From the NCBI GenBank assembly GCA_936450465.1, contig OW388297.1:52258989-52322988 (forward strand): a DNA stretch of 64,000 nucleotides, given 5' to 3'. The stretch comes from Gibbula magus. Lineage: Eukaryota; Mollusca; Gastropoda; Trochida; Trochidae. Both the position numbers and the translations under genes were made by a program. Positions 25,230 to 37,600 of this stretch are shown here, piece by piece. Every line of letters starts with the position of its first letter. Within the stretch, counting starts at the first letter, position 1. The notes beneath the pieces are model-generated. The model made no database searches. It had not been told where the DNA came from and saw only the letters and a program-made list of their open reading frames with translations.

Positions 25230-26547
25230 GTTTAGAGAAATTAATCTCCTAGCGTGTAAAAGATTTTTAAATGATTGTACACAAACAACACCAAGTGCAT
25301 GTTTTATGGAGAATGTGGTAGATATCCAGTATATATAAATTCACAAATAAAATGTTTAAAGTTTTGGTTAAGGATCCTAGGAACGCATGAGCAAAGATTA
25401 CCAAAACTAGCTTATAACATGCTTGTACACTTAGATGAAATTGGTAAGACAACATGGGTATCTCATACTAGAATTTTTTTATTTTCTCAAAGTTTTGGTT
25501 TTGTGAGGCTTAATCAAACAGTTGGTAATGTGAGCTTATTTCTTAAGCAATTTACAGAACAATCTGTTAATATAATGGCATTCCACTTTAGACAATAGTA
25601 CAAAATATCAATTGTATCGATCATACAAGACGTTAATTCAACCAGAACTATATCTATCTGTGTTGACGTCAAGAAATATCAGACGAACATTTGTTAAATT
25701 TCGATTGGGCTTATTAATACAGGTAGATAAATTGATGGAATTCACTTTGACCTTTGTATGTCCACATTATAAAGACATAAGACAACTATACATCCCGAAT
25801 CATTACCTTTTAAACCATCCTTCAACTGCCTTTGTTTCCATCTTGTCTTCCGAAAATGAAAATGTTAGATGCAGTTTAGCACACTCTTTGTAAAACATTC
25901 TGTCACCCTAAGAAGCAATCTAAACTGAGGTGCAAACCTAACACCCCATTGTTTCAATCATACAGTAAACATAACAAAACAAATTGATATGATAGAAGCG
26001 GGATATTATTAAATGTTCAATGTTGACTGACTCGACAAACAATCATACTCGTTTTTTTTCATTCACATGCAGAGTTAGAGTCACTGAAAGGACCAAGGGG
26101 TATAAAATCATTTTTACACCAACATGACCCCCACCATGTTTATAATGTTGTAAATGTGTGCAGAATGAGGCACATTTATTGATTTTCACTTAGCAGATGT
26201 CTTATATGTAGATGAACAGTTGTGTTTTATCCAAATTAATTTTGGAAGAATTTATTACTTTAAAGTTTCATTCTTTCCCAAAAAAATTAAAACCACATAA
26301 AATTATTCCTTGGCTGATGACTATTCAGTTTTAGAGTACGACTTCGAAAACATAAGATATTTGTAATTGAACATTAAAGATATGATAAAACCAACTGAAT
26401 TGATAGTTTTCTTTTGCTAGTCAGTTTATTATCAGACCTGTAATATGTTGTAATGTACATGTATGTATCATATGTATAATGTAAATGTGTAATACTTGTA
26501 TATGGGCTGGAGGCCTTAAGTACAATAAACATATTTGACTTGACTTG
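25230..26547 (+). pseudogene. 5'-truncated non-LTR retrotransposon, decayed C-terminal reverse-transcriptase ORF
   Basis: Open segments at 25275-25598 and 25612-25893 encode the extreme C-terminal part of a LINE ORF2. The segment includes FYGECGRYPVYINSQIKC, then a KFWLRIL and LPKLAYNML stretch, and ends near IPNHYLLNHPSTAFVSILSS. A stop and a frameshift separate the two parts, and the CPLC-type zinc finger of the sister copy is reduced to CPHYKDIRQLYIPN. The end GGGCTGGAGGCCTTAAGTAC then AATAAAC (26506-26530) matches the tail of the 28230 copy. The reverse-transcriptase core and 5' half are missing, as is usual after incomplete target-primed reverse transcription. Confidence 0.82.
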
Positions 26548-27291
26548 ATAGTATTTGGTGAAGTTCTTGTTCTAAAGCCTTGAAATAAAAAAAACCCCAA
26601 ACAAAACATTTCTGCTTTTATCATAAATGTATAGTGTAGTCACACATGCAACACAGATATCATTTAAACAGTTGTTTGGTCCTTTAAATTAAACAAATGT
26701 GTTCATTTGTGAAGACAATCTTTCCATCTGCAACCGCACGGTGCCATTCTTCCAAATTCTTCCATCTGTCTATTAAGGTCACATACACACAGTAAATGTA
26801 CAATATTCTCATTTAATATCTCAAATAAGAGATTTACAATATTTACTCTTGTACAAATAACTCATCGTTGCCAGAATACTTTGGAGTATTTTGAATTGAA
26901 CCAATATCACTTCTTCAATCGATATGTCATTCGGTTAGGGTGGAAATGTTCTTAAAAGATAGTTCGCTTTGAAATATTCTCCCTTCTCTTTGCAGTTTGA
27001 ATACATCTTACTTTGGTACATATCCTTACTTACTTTTCATTACTATATAATATTTTTCTATTGAAAGGTTGAATTGGACAACACATTTTAGAAACCTTTC
27101 CACAGGCATTTAATAACAAACCATTTTATTGAAATTCAAATGGAATGTTTTAAACTGATAAAGTATATTACAAGAATCGAAAAATAAACATTTTACTATT
27201 TTCGTTTATGGTTACATGGTTCACGATAACTATACAAATACTTTTATTTTGACAATTGTTGTTAGATATCCATAGTTACATTGTCGTTGTA
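26548..27291. other. Intergenic sequence, nothing recognised
   Basis: AT-rich sequence between a LINE fragment and a MITE. No feature was seen on either strand. Confidence 0.5.
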
Positions 27292-27800
27292 CACTGAACC
27301 GCAAAAGAAACGTCACCATACAAAATACAAGAAAATTCAACCCATGCGTGATAAACACGACCGAAAGAGAAATTTTACATTTTAAAACATTATCTGTTCA
27401 TATTTCTGAGAAATACACGTTTTAAATATCGTCGTTTTTCAATCTACTTATATAGACGAGATACGAGAATCAAAAAGGGCTTTTTTTTATTGTTTTATCA
27501 CGTCCTACTGTAAAGACGTGTCAACAAATTAAGTCTAAGAAAGTTATTTATGTCGACAGCAGCATTTATTAATTACAATTTTACATTTTATTAATTTTTA
27601 AGTCAAATGCCAAACAATTCTGGCCAAAAACCAATTTGAAAATGTATTTTCAGCACCCCAAGTGTACTTGAACAGATATAAATATAAGAGTATTATATTC
27701 TGATGTAAGACATTGTGGGTACCTCTTTAAAAATCCCGTCCCTATGAGAAGCATGAATTTTAGACTGTTCAAAATGTGGTGACGTTTCTTTTACGGCATG
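27292..27800. mobile_element. TA-duplicating MITE, family C (509 bp)
   Basis: TA dinucleotides flank ends CACTGAACCGCAAAAGAAAC and GTTTCTTTTACGGCATG, which are inverted repeats around CAAAAGAAACGTCACCA. TA duplications point to a Tc1/mariner-type transposase. There is no ORF. A second, diverged copy lies at 57910-58490. Confidence 0.8.
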
Positions 27801-28229
27801 TATATAATTTGTATTGACTGGGTCAGACAATCTGGTGCAACCTTTCCTACAGAATAGCAGGTTTTAGTGTCATGATCATGTACTTACATGACGACATCCT
27901 TCAAAGACATACTTCTCACAAAGGATATATGTGTCTGTGTTTATATACATAAATACATTATTCTTCCTTCTTTGGGTTGAAACATCATAACTTCTCTTAT
28001 TAACTTTCTCCCTTTTGACTTGCCATATAACTCAAAACATTTTTTATGGAAACTCCACCCTTGTTTTTTTTTGATTTGACAAGGATGTTTTAGATTAGGT
28101 AAAAGTAGTGATTTTAGTATAACGTTTCCACAGGGTTCTCCATATGTTCATCTTCTTTCCTATATTTTCAACTAGTCATTAAAATATACAGTAGTAATTT
28201 TCTCTATATCTACATCAAACTTAATTCCT

Positions 28230-29230
28230 ATAAAATAACCAATACCAACGATATGAATGCTTAGAAAGAATTCATTTACTAGCCTGTAAAAAGCTCTTAT
28301 GTGTTGGAATATCAACTCCAAATTGTATGATTTATGGTGAATGTGGTAGATATCCACTTTACGTTAATTCACAGATAAGATGTTTAAAATATTGGTTTAA
28401 GATTCTTCGTATGTCGGAACATCGGTTTCCGAAGATAGCTTATAATATGATGTTTCACTTAGATAGTATTGGTAAAATAACATGGGTATCGCATATTAGA
28501 CAATTGATATTTTCCCATGGATATGGTTTTATATGGTTTAATCAAAATGTTGGCGATGTACAAATGTTCTTGAAAGCTTTTCGTAACGTAGCAAATAATA
28601 TGGTTTATCAAGGATGGCAATCCAATATAGAAAACAGTTCACGTTATGATTTGTATGGAAAATTAAAGATTCTATTAGAACCGGAAAAATATTTGTCAAT
28701 CCTGACAAATAATCTTCTAAGAAATTTATATATCAAATACAGACTTGGTTTGCTTAAACTTATGATAAACTATGGAAGGTACGCTTCTCTTGAAAGAATA
28801 CAACGACTTTGTCCATTATGTAATGATGCTATAGAAGACGAAATACAGTTTCCATTTGATTGTCCATATTATACCGAATTAAGAATTAAATACATACCAG
28901 AAAGGTTCCTATCAAAAACGAGTCCAATAGGATATATCTCTATTTTGTCATCAAATAATGAGGATGTTATATTGAAATTATCTCTATTTATAAAACATGG
29001 CATGGAATAAGACGCAACTTGTTAAATGGAAATTAGTGACTTATGGATTGTTTGTTCATTTGTATCTGGCATACCGCCAAATGAATGTAATTTTATATGA
29101 ATTTCATTGTTACAAATTACAATTTTTTTCACACAATTCTGTAAAACTGTATTGTATGCATAACATTGTATATGGGCCAGAGGCCTTAAGTACAAATAAA
29201 CTATCTTTGACTTTGACAATAAATTGTCAG
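28230..29230 (+). pseudogene. 5'-truncated non-LTR retrotransposon with intact 227-codon C-terminal frame
   Basis: An open frame from about 28240 (LERIHLLACKKLLCVG) to a stop at 29008-29010 encodes the C-terminal tail of a LINE ORF2. It includes MIYGECGRYPLYVNSQIRC, a KITWVSHIRQLIFSHGYGF block and a zinc-binding motif CPLCND ... FDCPYY (Cys-x2-Cys with a downstream Cys), typical of bivalve non-LTR elements. The 3' end carries GGGCCAGAGGCCTTAAGTAC then AAATAAAC. There is no reverse-transcriptase core, so it cannot be autonomous. The frame is uninterrupted, unlike the related copy 3 kb upstream, so this is the younger insertion. Confidence 0.85.
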
Positions 29231-29269
29231 GTCTAATATCATATCTAATAGGCATATCGCTGATCAATA

Positions 29270-29860
29270 AAGACAAATGGTCTTGGTTTGGTTACGGTTT
29301 TCAGAAAATGCACCCTACACTAAGGTCAATGTCACAAGGTCAATGGTTATGACCTCAGTACATCGGAAACCTAACATTTTCAAAGGCCTAGGCTGGCGAA
29401 TTAAAATAAAGGTAAAGGTTATACAATTATGTCTTTCATCAAGGTCAAGGTACGATCGTCTTATGTAAAGGGAAACACAATCATATATCAAGTTTCAAAA
29501 AACGTATCATTGATCAATCAAAAGTTAAGAGTCAATCTAGGTTTAGCCAAAGTTCCGAAAAACGAGCCAAGGGGCATTTACACAAGAGTATATTTACCCG
29601 ATTCGCCCCAAAAACACATGCGTATCACCGATGAATATGTAAATCATTTGTAAGTGTCAGAAAGATTGGTCAACATATATGGGGGAAGTTGAATTCAGAG
29701 CACAGGTACTGTCAGTCTGAAATCGTAAAGTCGAACTCTTTAAGTCAAGGGCCATACAACTGATTAATTGATAAGACACTATGGGAGGAATTGATTTCCT
29801 AACCCAAGTATCCTTTTCAAGACGGACGGACGGACAGACGGGTTGCTCCACGAGTTCAAA
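29270..29860. repeat. Dispersed repeat rich in AAGGTCAA, ending in a GACG microsatellite
   Basis: Several AAGGTCAAKG motifs and a terminal (GACG)n/(GACA) run at 29821-29842 mark a dispersed repeat of the style common in bivalve genomes. Boundaries are not clear and there is no coding content. Confidence 0.45.
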
Positions 29861-30109
29861 TGTATATTATAATTGACTAATTAAATAACATTGTGATTAT
29901 TTTGCAAACCATATAAAGCTATGGATTCTATGTAGCTTATAACCACTTGTATATAACTTTGCCTTTATTTAATGGTGTTATTGAAACACTCGTGATAATT
30001 TCCAATGTATAAGTCAAAATAATCCTCGACTTATACCTGGAATCTTTGACTTTTTCAGGATTAACCATTTTGCTAATAAGGTACATATTTCAGACAAGGT
30101 TTTTTTTGT

Positions 30110-31068
30110 CCCCCGCCGCAACGCGGAACGGGGGACTATGTATTCAGCGGCGTCCGTACGTCCGTCACATTTCTTGTTTACGCGATATCTTATGAAGCGG
30201 TGCATCCAAAGTCTTCAAATTTCATGTCTGCCTACATTGTGGGAAGTCACAGACACCAGTCAATTTTGGTGACCTTGGTCTTATTTTCAAGGTCACCACG
30301 ACACTTTGACCACTTTTTGAACTCTTGTTTACGCGATATCTCATGAAGCGGTGCATCCAAAGTCATCAAATTTGGTGCCTGCCTACATTGTGGGAAGACG
30401 CAGACACCAGTCACTTTTGGTGTCACACCTTGGCCTTATTTTCAAGGTCACCATGACACTTTGACCACTCTTTGAACTCTCGTGAAGGCGATATCTCATG
30501 AAACATTGCATCCAAAGTCTTCAAATTAGTTGTCAGCCTACATTGGGGAAAGACACAGACCAGCATGTTTATTTTGGTGACCTTGACCTTATTTTCAAGG
30601 TCACCGCGACACTTTGACCACTTTTCTAACTCTTCTTAACGCGATATATCATGACCGGTTGGACCAAATGTTTTCACATTTGGTGTCAGTCTACATTGGA
30701 GGACACAGACGTCAGTCGATTTTGTGACCTTGACCTTATTTTCAAGGTCACCTCTACACTTTGACCACTTTTTGAACTCTTGTTTACGCGATATCCCATG
30801 AAGTGTTGCATCCAAAGTCTTCAAATTTGGTGTCAGCCTACATTGGGAGATGAAACACACACCAGTACATTTTGGTGACTTTAAACATATTTTCAAGGTC
30901 ACCACAACACTTTGACCACTTTTAGAACTCTTATTAACACGATATATCATGAACCCAAGCACGTAAAGTCTTAAAATATGCTGATCATCATGTCACTTTT
31001 TACCAGTAATGCAATATATAAAGTAGCTCCAATGAGTTGCCTTACTAACTCAATGTCACCGGCGGGGG
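30110..31068. mobile_element. Hairpin-headed tandem-repeat element, copy 1
   Basis: It starts with a hairpin (CCCCC-G-CCGC / GCGG-AAC-GGGGG), followed by TCCGTACGTCCGTC. Five to six units of about 155 bp follow, each with ACGCGATAT and TGAAGCGGTGCATCCAAAGT and with TTTCAAGGTCACC. It closes with CGGCGGGGG, the inverted complement of the first nine bases. No ORF is present. Elements at 58591-59676 and 61561-62705 have the same architecture but unrelated units. Confidence 0.75.
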
Positions 31069-31386
31069 ACATTGCCATGTTAGTGGCAAACACATGTTTT
31101 TTGTGAAACTTCAACCACAAGTCAGTTGTGATGAAGTGGCGTGGATTATGGTAGACGCCGTTTTTATTACACACAACATCTTAGCAGAGACACTTCATTT
31201 TATAAAACAAAGTTTACAAATTATCAGACCCTCAGATGAAAAGGGCAAGTGTAGAGTTATATCTGGACATACGCCCTTCGATTATCTGCTTGAATATTTA
31301 TCATGTTCAGATTTTGACGCAATGTTATATATTAAGTCTTCTGAGTTGTTTTAGAGGCAACACTGATTTTATCATTTTTATTCCAG

Positions 31387-31501
31387 TAAACAATCATGTT
31401 CCCAAGAGGATCCTCTGTCAGTGATGGCAGAAGTACACACGAGTCCTTCCTGAGATCAACAACTGCCAATACTAGTTCCTATGTGGATCCATCCATTACA
31501 G
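31387..31501 (+). CDS. UBL/death-domain protein, first coding exon (ATG at 31396)
   Basis: The exon follows TTTTTATTCCAG and holds a nine-base 5' UTR piece, then ATG at 31396, and ends before GTAAGATT. It encodes 35 residues rich in Ser and Thr (MFPRGSSVSDGRSTHESFL...) plus the first base of an Asp codon. The start is chosen because it is the only ATG in frame with the next exon, and an acceptor directly upstream implies a non-coding first exon outside the recognisable sequence. The AT-rich upstream sequence and the hairpin-headed element at 30110 hide any promoter. Confidence 0.72.
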
Positions 31502-31699
31502 GTAAGATTATGTCCCCTAAATTCTCGAGTTAATGTTACAAAACATTTTATATTATTATCATTAAATGCGTTAAAGTTGATGGCAGTCAGGTAACTTTTG
31601 AAATATCCAAGTTATTAACTCACTTCCAAGTCATAAAATGTTGTGACGTCAATGAAACCAGTCTTTCCGAAAGAAATGAGTTTGCCATTTCACTTAATT

Positions 31700-32046
31700 A
31701 TCCCCCGTCATTCATTTAGAACGAAGCTGGGTAGATAGTATTCGGAATCGTACGTCCGTCTGCACATATGTACGTCAATGCGTTCGTATAAAATAGAATA
31801 ACTCAAATGTTATTCACTGGATTCTTTTCATATTTTGCATGTAGTTTCAACATAGTAAGAGTAATGTTTTAATAGAGTTTTTGCCTTTATTCCAGGGTAA
31901 CAACGGCACTTTGCCGTTTTACCCTTGTTAGAGGGATATTTCAAGAACCATTTACTTGATTCTCTTTATATCTTTCACAAAGCGTCTCCTACACAATGAG
32001 CTGAATAGATGTTAATGACCGTAACATTATTCTCAAGGTCACAGCG
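31700..32046. repeat. Degenerate hairpin-headed repeat in the first intron of gene 2
   Basis: A TCCCCCGTCATTC start, TACGTCCGTCTGCAC and two diverged units with TTCTCAAGGTCAC-like motifs resemble a decayed member of the 30110 family. There is no closing CGGGGG. Confidence 0.45.
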
Positions 32047-32078
32047 GATTTAATGTTTTGTTTGTTGTGATGTTTCAG

Positions 32079-33626
32079 ATGTTCTGACCGGAAAAATCAG
32101 ACAGCAAAAGCTTACGATGGTCTATGACATGAGAGGGGCACAGGGATCTTTTGTGAGAGGAGATACAACGTTTCACAACTGCACAGATGCTAACAGTTTG
32201 GTCAATTATATACAGGAAAACAACAATGCCACACATGTTCTTGTTGAGCAAGACAACAAAATGGCAAGTTGTTGTATACTCAATTCGGACCAATTGACTG
32301 AAATCCATCTTCTAGTGTCCGTGCCTTTTGACATCTGCAATGATACAGATGAAGAAGAGATGGATGATTCTATAGCATTAAAAGTTGTAAAGTGCATCAG
32401 CGTGCCTATGGATGAATGTGTCTCCTTTCTTTTTGATAAGTACACTCAATATACTGAGGAAGTTGACTCTATGTTCTGTTCAAATAAGCAACTGCTTGTT
32501 AGACGTGAAACAGCGAAAGAAGCCTCAATACAGGTTCTGTCCCAATTCGACAGACTTCATTTTTACGAAGATTGTCCACAGACTTTGCGGATTGTGCATC
32601 ATATTGATGAACATAGAGAGATGGTCTTCTATCTGGAGTGTAATAAATCTGACAGTTTAAGTGATATACAAGCAAAACTATCATCCAAATTCCACGAACT
32701 ACAATGCCAAGATGGAAAGCGCCTGTGGATAACAGATTCGACCACTCTTCTTAAGAACTCTGATTATATTTTCTTGCAAGAAAAGGGTTTAGCAAAAGTA
32801 AGTGATGGAAATTTGATTGTGCACATTTCAGATATTGACAGTGTTGCAGTTCAATTCAAGTTCAGAAGGAAAACAATGGTTGTGATTCTGCCTAGAAATG
32901 CAATAGTTCGACATTTTCGGGAGAACGCTGGGAAGGTTCTTCATAAAGCTGCAAATAGTTTGAAAGTATTAAACAAGAAAGACAAATGCGAGGATTCTAA
33001 ACCAATACTTGATTTGGCAGACCAAAAGACTCGTTTGTCGGTGGAGGAAGCACGAGAAAAGTCACTGACGTTTACCATGATGCAAAATGGAGAGAGTGAG
33101 TGTGACAAGGTAGAAATCAAAGTTTACAAAATGGACACAATAGCTGATGTAAAAAGGAAGATCAAATCCATTGTTGGTTTTGATCCTTTTTTTATCAAAC
33201 TTGTTCGGAATGAATTCATTCTTAAGGATGAATTAACCATACGTTCAACCAGGATTCAACCAAGTGATCATATTGAGCTCGTCATTTGTCCAAATCGTGT
33301 AGAAATAACCTTGAGGTTAAAACAAGTACAGCATAGTCTTGTGGTCGATGACATTACGCAAACAACAGTTTCAGATTTGAAGAACTTTTGTGGACATGTG
33401 TTTAAGTGTGACCCTTTCAACATATATATCATATTTAAAGGAACATATTTGTTCAATAATGCGAGAACATTGCTGGACGAGGACGTCGTCCACGGATCGG
33501 TTCTGTTTGCTGTGGTTTCGTGTCAGGATAACAACCACCCTCAAGGCGTGATCACACTGTTCATTCAAGGTGGTGCAGGGATACAGAAACGAAAAGCGAT
33601 TGTCCATCTGGGTAGAATCATCATAG
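32079..33626 (+). CDS. UBL/death-domain protein, large exon with ubiquitin-like domains
   Basis: The exon follows GATGTTTCAG and ends before GTAACTAT, coding for about 516 residues in a single open frame. Two ubiquitin-like folds are readable. The first is around protein residues 365-440, with VEIKVYKMDTIADVKRKIKS, then DPFFIKLV and a DHIELVI ending. The second is around 442-517, with VEITLRLKQVQHSLVVDD, DLKNFC, IYIIFKG and LLDEDVVHGSVLF. A weaker UBL-like region precedes them (about 205-285, LRIVHHIDE ... KLSSKFHEL ... YIFLQEKG), and the N-terminal 150 residues are unrecognised. None of the UBLs ends in a processing Gly-Gly, so they should be fixed interaction modules, not conjugated modifiers. 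Together with the death domain encoded downstream, this suggests a scaffold or adaptor in innate-immune or apoptotic signalling (inference). Confidence 0.85.
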
Positions 33627-33744
33627 GTAACTATTTGATTTCAGATCTATTCACAGTGGTGTCTGTTAAACTATGTGTCATGTAATGTTCATCCTATTTA
33701 CTGGCATACTACAATCACTGAACAGTGTACGTCGGCTGGCACGT

Positions 33745-33990
33745 ATCAATTAGTCAAACACAATTTTGAAAACTTATCCATACAATACTTGGGTTAGTAG
33801 GGTTTGATAAGTGAAAGAACTAGCGCACATGTACATGGGATGGGTAATTTCTACTTCTACACAAATGCTTAGTTTTCACTGAAAACAATTATGATATATT
33901 TAAAAAATGGGATGAAATACAGGTCAAGTGAAATGACTTAAATAAATCAACACATATGGTATTTTGGCGTGTATTAAAAGCATAACATGC
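33745..33990 (-). mobile_element. Eroded TTAA MITE, family A fragment
   Basis: AGTCAAACACAATTTTGAAA, AGGTCAAGTGAAATGACTTA and CACATATGGTATTTTGGCGT match the same ordered blocks as the family-A copies at 8300 and 14476. It lies in the intron between the UBL and linker exons. Its ends cannot be placed. Confidence 0.5.
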
Positions 33991-34461
33991 GTTTATGAAA
34001 CTTTATTCTTTGTCAAAAGAACTTAGATTCATAATTTCGTACAATGTGTGCAAGTAAAATCCTTCCCAAAGATCATAAATTCAATTTGTCTCTTGTACCA
34101 ATATGTTCATGTTCTGTCCACAGTGGAAGACACAGTGAAATTCAATGACCCTAAGCCGGCGAATTTCCAAATGATGCAGCATCCAAAACCAAAGGGCATA
34201 CACTTGAAGTGTTCACTTGATAGAAGGGAAATGTCGAAAACGCCTTCAAACACGAAAGTGACACTGATAGATATAGAAACATCATTGAAGCGTTTGAACC
34301 TAAAAACAATGATGTCAAGGTCAGATATGAAATCGCTAAGCCATGTCTCAAACATGTTAACTGCGATAACTTCCTCAAATCAAGAATTGCCTATGACTAC
34401 CACAAATCTTGAATTGTCAAACCCACTATCGAATCAGGAACCGGCAACAGGTACACATCCA

Positions 34462-34596
34462 TCAACATTAGCTGTAACAAGTGTCAATCCTATTGCACCC
34501 AGTCCATCAACATTAACTGCAACAAGTATCACTCCTTTTGCACCCAGTCGATCAACCTTAGCTGTAAAATGTATCAATCCTTTTGCACCCAGTCCA
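34462..34596 (+). repeat. Three in-frame 45-bp repeats in the linker exon
   Basis: The repeat starts are at 34462, 34507 and 34552, each exactly 45 bp, with a partial fourth at 34597. They encode STLxxxxxxPxAPSP, which keeps Ser/Thr/Pro spacing and suggests a flexible, possibly phosphorylated or O-glycosylated spacer. Confidence 0.85.
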
Positions 34597-34661
34597 TCAA
34601 CACCTTCAATAAAAACCTGCAATACCATGCAAAGCGGTCACAGTTTATGCTCTGAGGTGCA

Positions 34662-34670
34662 GTATGTGAT
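34662..34670 (+). repeat. Left target-site duplication of the Foldback-like element
   Basis: GTATGTGAT, identical to 56585-56593. It lies in host codons Gln-Tyr-Val-Met of the linker exon. Confidence 0.92.
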
Positions 34671-37600
34671 GGCAACCAGAATTTAGACTGTTATTCGCTA
34701 TTCGTCATTCGCTATTCGAATGACGAATAGCACACTTATTTGCTATTCGGCTTTCATTTTGTTCACATATTTGAATGACGAAAAGCAAATTTATTTGCTA
34801 TTCGTCTTTCGTACTGAAGTAAAAAATGAATGACGAAAAGCAAATGTATTTCCTATTCGTCTTTCGTACTGTGGTGAAAAAAGAATGACGATAAGATAAT
34901 TTATTTCCTATTCATCTTTCACAATAATAGCAAATGTTTTTGCTTTTTGATTTTCATTTTTCGTTTTTCGCTATTGGTCATTCGCCATTCAAAATCATTA
35001 CTCTCTTAGGTAAATGAGATCAGCTCCATATATTCCTGAAAGCTTTTTCCCAGTTTGATGCCAAATTATTAAATATTTCAATCAAACATTTTCTTTTATC
35101 ACCAATTTAAGACCCAGGATTTGCTCTGGGAGCAGTCTGAATTAGTGGGAAGACTTTCCCCCTAGAATGGAAAAGCTCAGAACAACTAGGACTTAACTTT
35201 GAATAATAATGTAGGTGCAAAACCTTTCAATATTTTTTCTTTAAATCACTATTTGACCTCAAATAACACTTACTTTTATTTATTTAGAAAAAAAATTGCA
35301 AGAGTTATTTCTGTAAGCTTTTCAAACTTGTTTTCGCCTTTCGCCTTTGAATGACGAATAGCAAATTTTTTCGCTTTTTGTTATTCGTCATTCGTCATTC
35401 GCCTTTCGCCATTCAAACTCAATACTCTCTTAGGTAAATGAGATCAATTAGATATATATTTCTCTAAGCTTTTTACCAGTTTGATGCAAAATTATTAAAT
35501 ATTTTAATCAAATATTTTATTTTATCACCAATTAAAGACCCAGGATTTGCTCTGGGAGCAGTCTGAATTAGTGGGAAGACTTTCCCCCTAGAATGGAAAA
35601 GCTCAGAACAACTAGGACTTAATTTTGAATAATAATGTATGTGTAAAACATTTAGATATCATTCTTTAAATAAAGATTTGATCCCAAATAACACTTACTT
35701 TTATTTATTTTGAACAAAAAATAGCAAAAAATATTTCTGTTTGCCTTTCAAACTTTTTTTTCGCCTTTCGCCTTTGAATGACGAATAGCAAATTTTTTCG
35801 CTTTTCGTTATTCGTCATTCGTCATTCGCCTTTCGCCATTCAAACTCAATACTCTCTTAGGTAAATGAGATCAATTCCATATATATTTCTCTAAGCTTTT
35901 TACCAGTTTGATGCCAAATTATTAAATATTTTAATCAAATATTTTATTTTATCACCAATTAAAGACCCAGGATTTGCTCTGGGAGCAGTCTGAATTAGTG
36001 GGAAGACTTTCCCCCTAGAATGGAAAAGCTCAGAACAACTAGGACTTAATTTTGAATAATAATGTATGGGTAAAACATTTAAATATTATTCTTTAAATAA
36101 AGATTTGATCCCAAATAACACTTACTTTTATTTATTTAGAACAAAAAATAGCAAAAGTTATTTCTGTTTGCCTTTCAAACTTTTTTTTCGCCTTTTGCCT
36201 TTGAATGACGAATAGCAATTTTTTTCGCTTTTCGTTATTCGTCATTCGTCATTCGCCTTTCGCCATTCAAACTCAATACTCTCTTAGGTAAATGAGATCA
36301 ATTAGATATATATTTCTCTAAGCTTTTTACCAGTTTGATGCCAAATTATTAAATATTTTAATCAAATATTTTATTTTATCACCAATTAAAGACCCAGGAT
36401 TTGCTCTGGGAGCAGTCTGAATTAGTGGGAAGACTTTCCCCCTTGAATGGAAAAGCTCAGAACAACTAGGACTTAATTTTGAATAATAATGTATGTGTAA
36501 AACATTTAAAAATTATTCTTTAAATAAAGATTTGATCCCAAATAACACTTACTTTTATTTATTTAGAACAAAAAATAGCAAAAGTTATTTCTGTTTGCCT
36601 TTCAAACTTTTTTTTCGCCTTTCGCCTTTGAATGACGAATAGCAAATTTTTTAGCTTTTCGTTATTCGTCATTCGTCATTCGTCATTCGCCTTTCGCCAT
36701 TCAAACTCAATACTCTCTTAGGTAAATGAGATCAATTCCATATATATTTCTCTAAGCTTTTTACCAGTTTGATGCCAAATTATTAAATATTTTAATCAAA
36801 TATTTTATTTTATCACCAATTAAAGACCCAGGATTTGCTCTGGGAGCAGTCTGAATTAGTGGGAAGACTTTCCCCCTAGAATGGAAAAGCTCAGAACAAC
36901 TAGGACTTAATTTTGAATAATAATGTATGGGTTAAACATTTAAATATTATTTTTTAAATAAAGATTTAATCCCAAATAACACTTACTTTTATTTATTTAG
37001 AACAAAAAATAGCAAAAGTTATTTCTGTTTGCCTTTCAAACTTTTTTTTTCGCCTTTCGCCTTTGAATGACGAATAGCAAATTTTTTAGCTTTTCGTTAT
37101 TCGTCATTCGTCATTCGCCATTCGCCATTCGCCTTTCACCATTCAAACTCAATACTCTATTAGGTAAATGAGATCAATTCCATATATATTACTCTAAGCT
37201 TTTTACCAGTTTGATGCCAAATTATTAAATATTTTAATCAAATATTTTATTTTATCACCAATTAAAGACCCAGGATTTGCTCTGGGAGCAGTCTGAATTA
37301 GTGGGAAGACTTTCCCCCTAGAATGGAAAAGCTCAGAACAACTAGGACTTAATTTTGAATAATAATGTATGGGTTAAACATTTAAATATTATTTTTTAAA
37401 TAAAGATTTAATCCCAAATAACACTTTCTTTTATTTATTTAGAACAAAAAATAGCAAAAGTTATTTCTGTTTGCCTTTCAAACTTTTTTTTCGCCTTTCG
37501 CCTTTGAATGACAAATAGCAATTTTTTTCGCTTTTTGTCATTCGTCATTCGCCTTTCGCCATTCAAACTCAATGCTCTCTTAAGTAAATGCGATCAATTC

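Larger units (their letters stand above)
34124..34686 (+). pseudogene. UBL/death-domain protein, linker exon, 5' part, broken by a transposon
   Basis: The exon follows TCTGTCCACAG and is in phase with the UBL exon. Host sequence runs to 34670, after which the open frame enters the inserted element and stops at TAG 34684-34686. It encodes a Ser/Thr/Pro-rich, probably disordered linker with three tandem 15-residue repeats (STLAVTSVNPIAPSP type, 34462-34596) and part of a fourth. The remaining 3' part of the exon lies at 56594-56766. Host parts plus one target copy total 720 nt, which keeps phase 1 at both sides. As it stands this allele would make a protein without the death domain. Confidence 0.85.
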
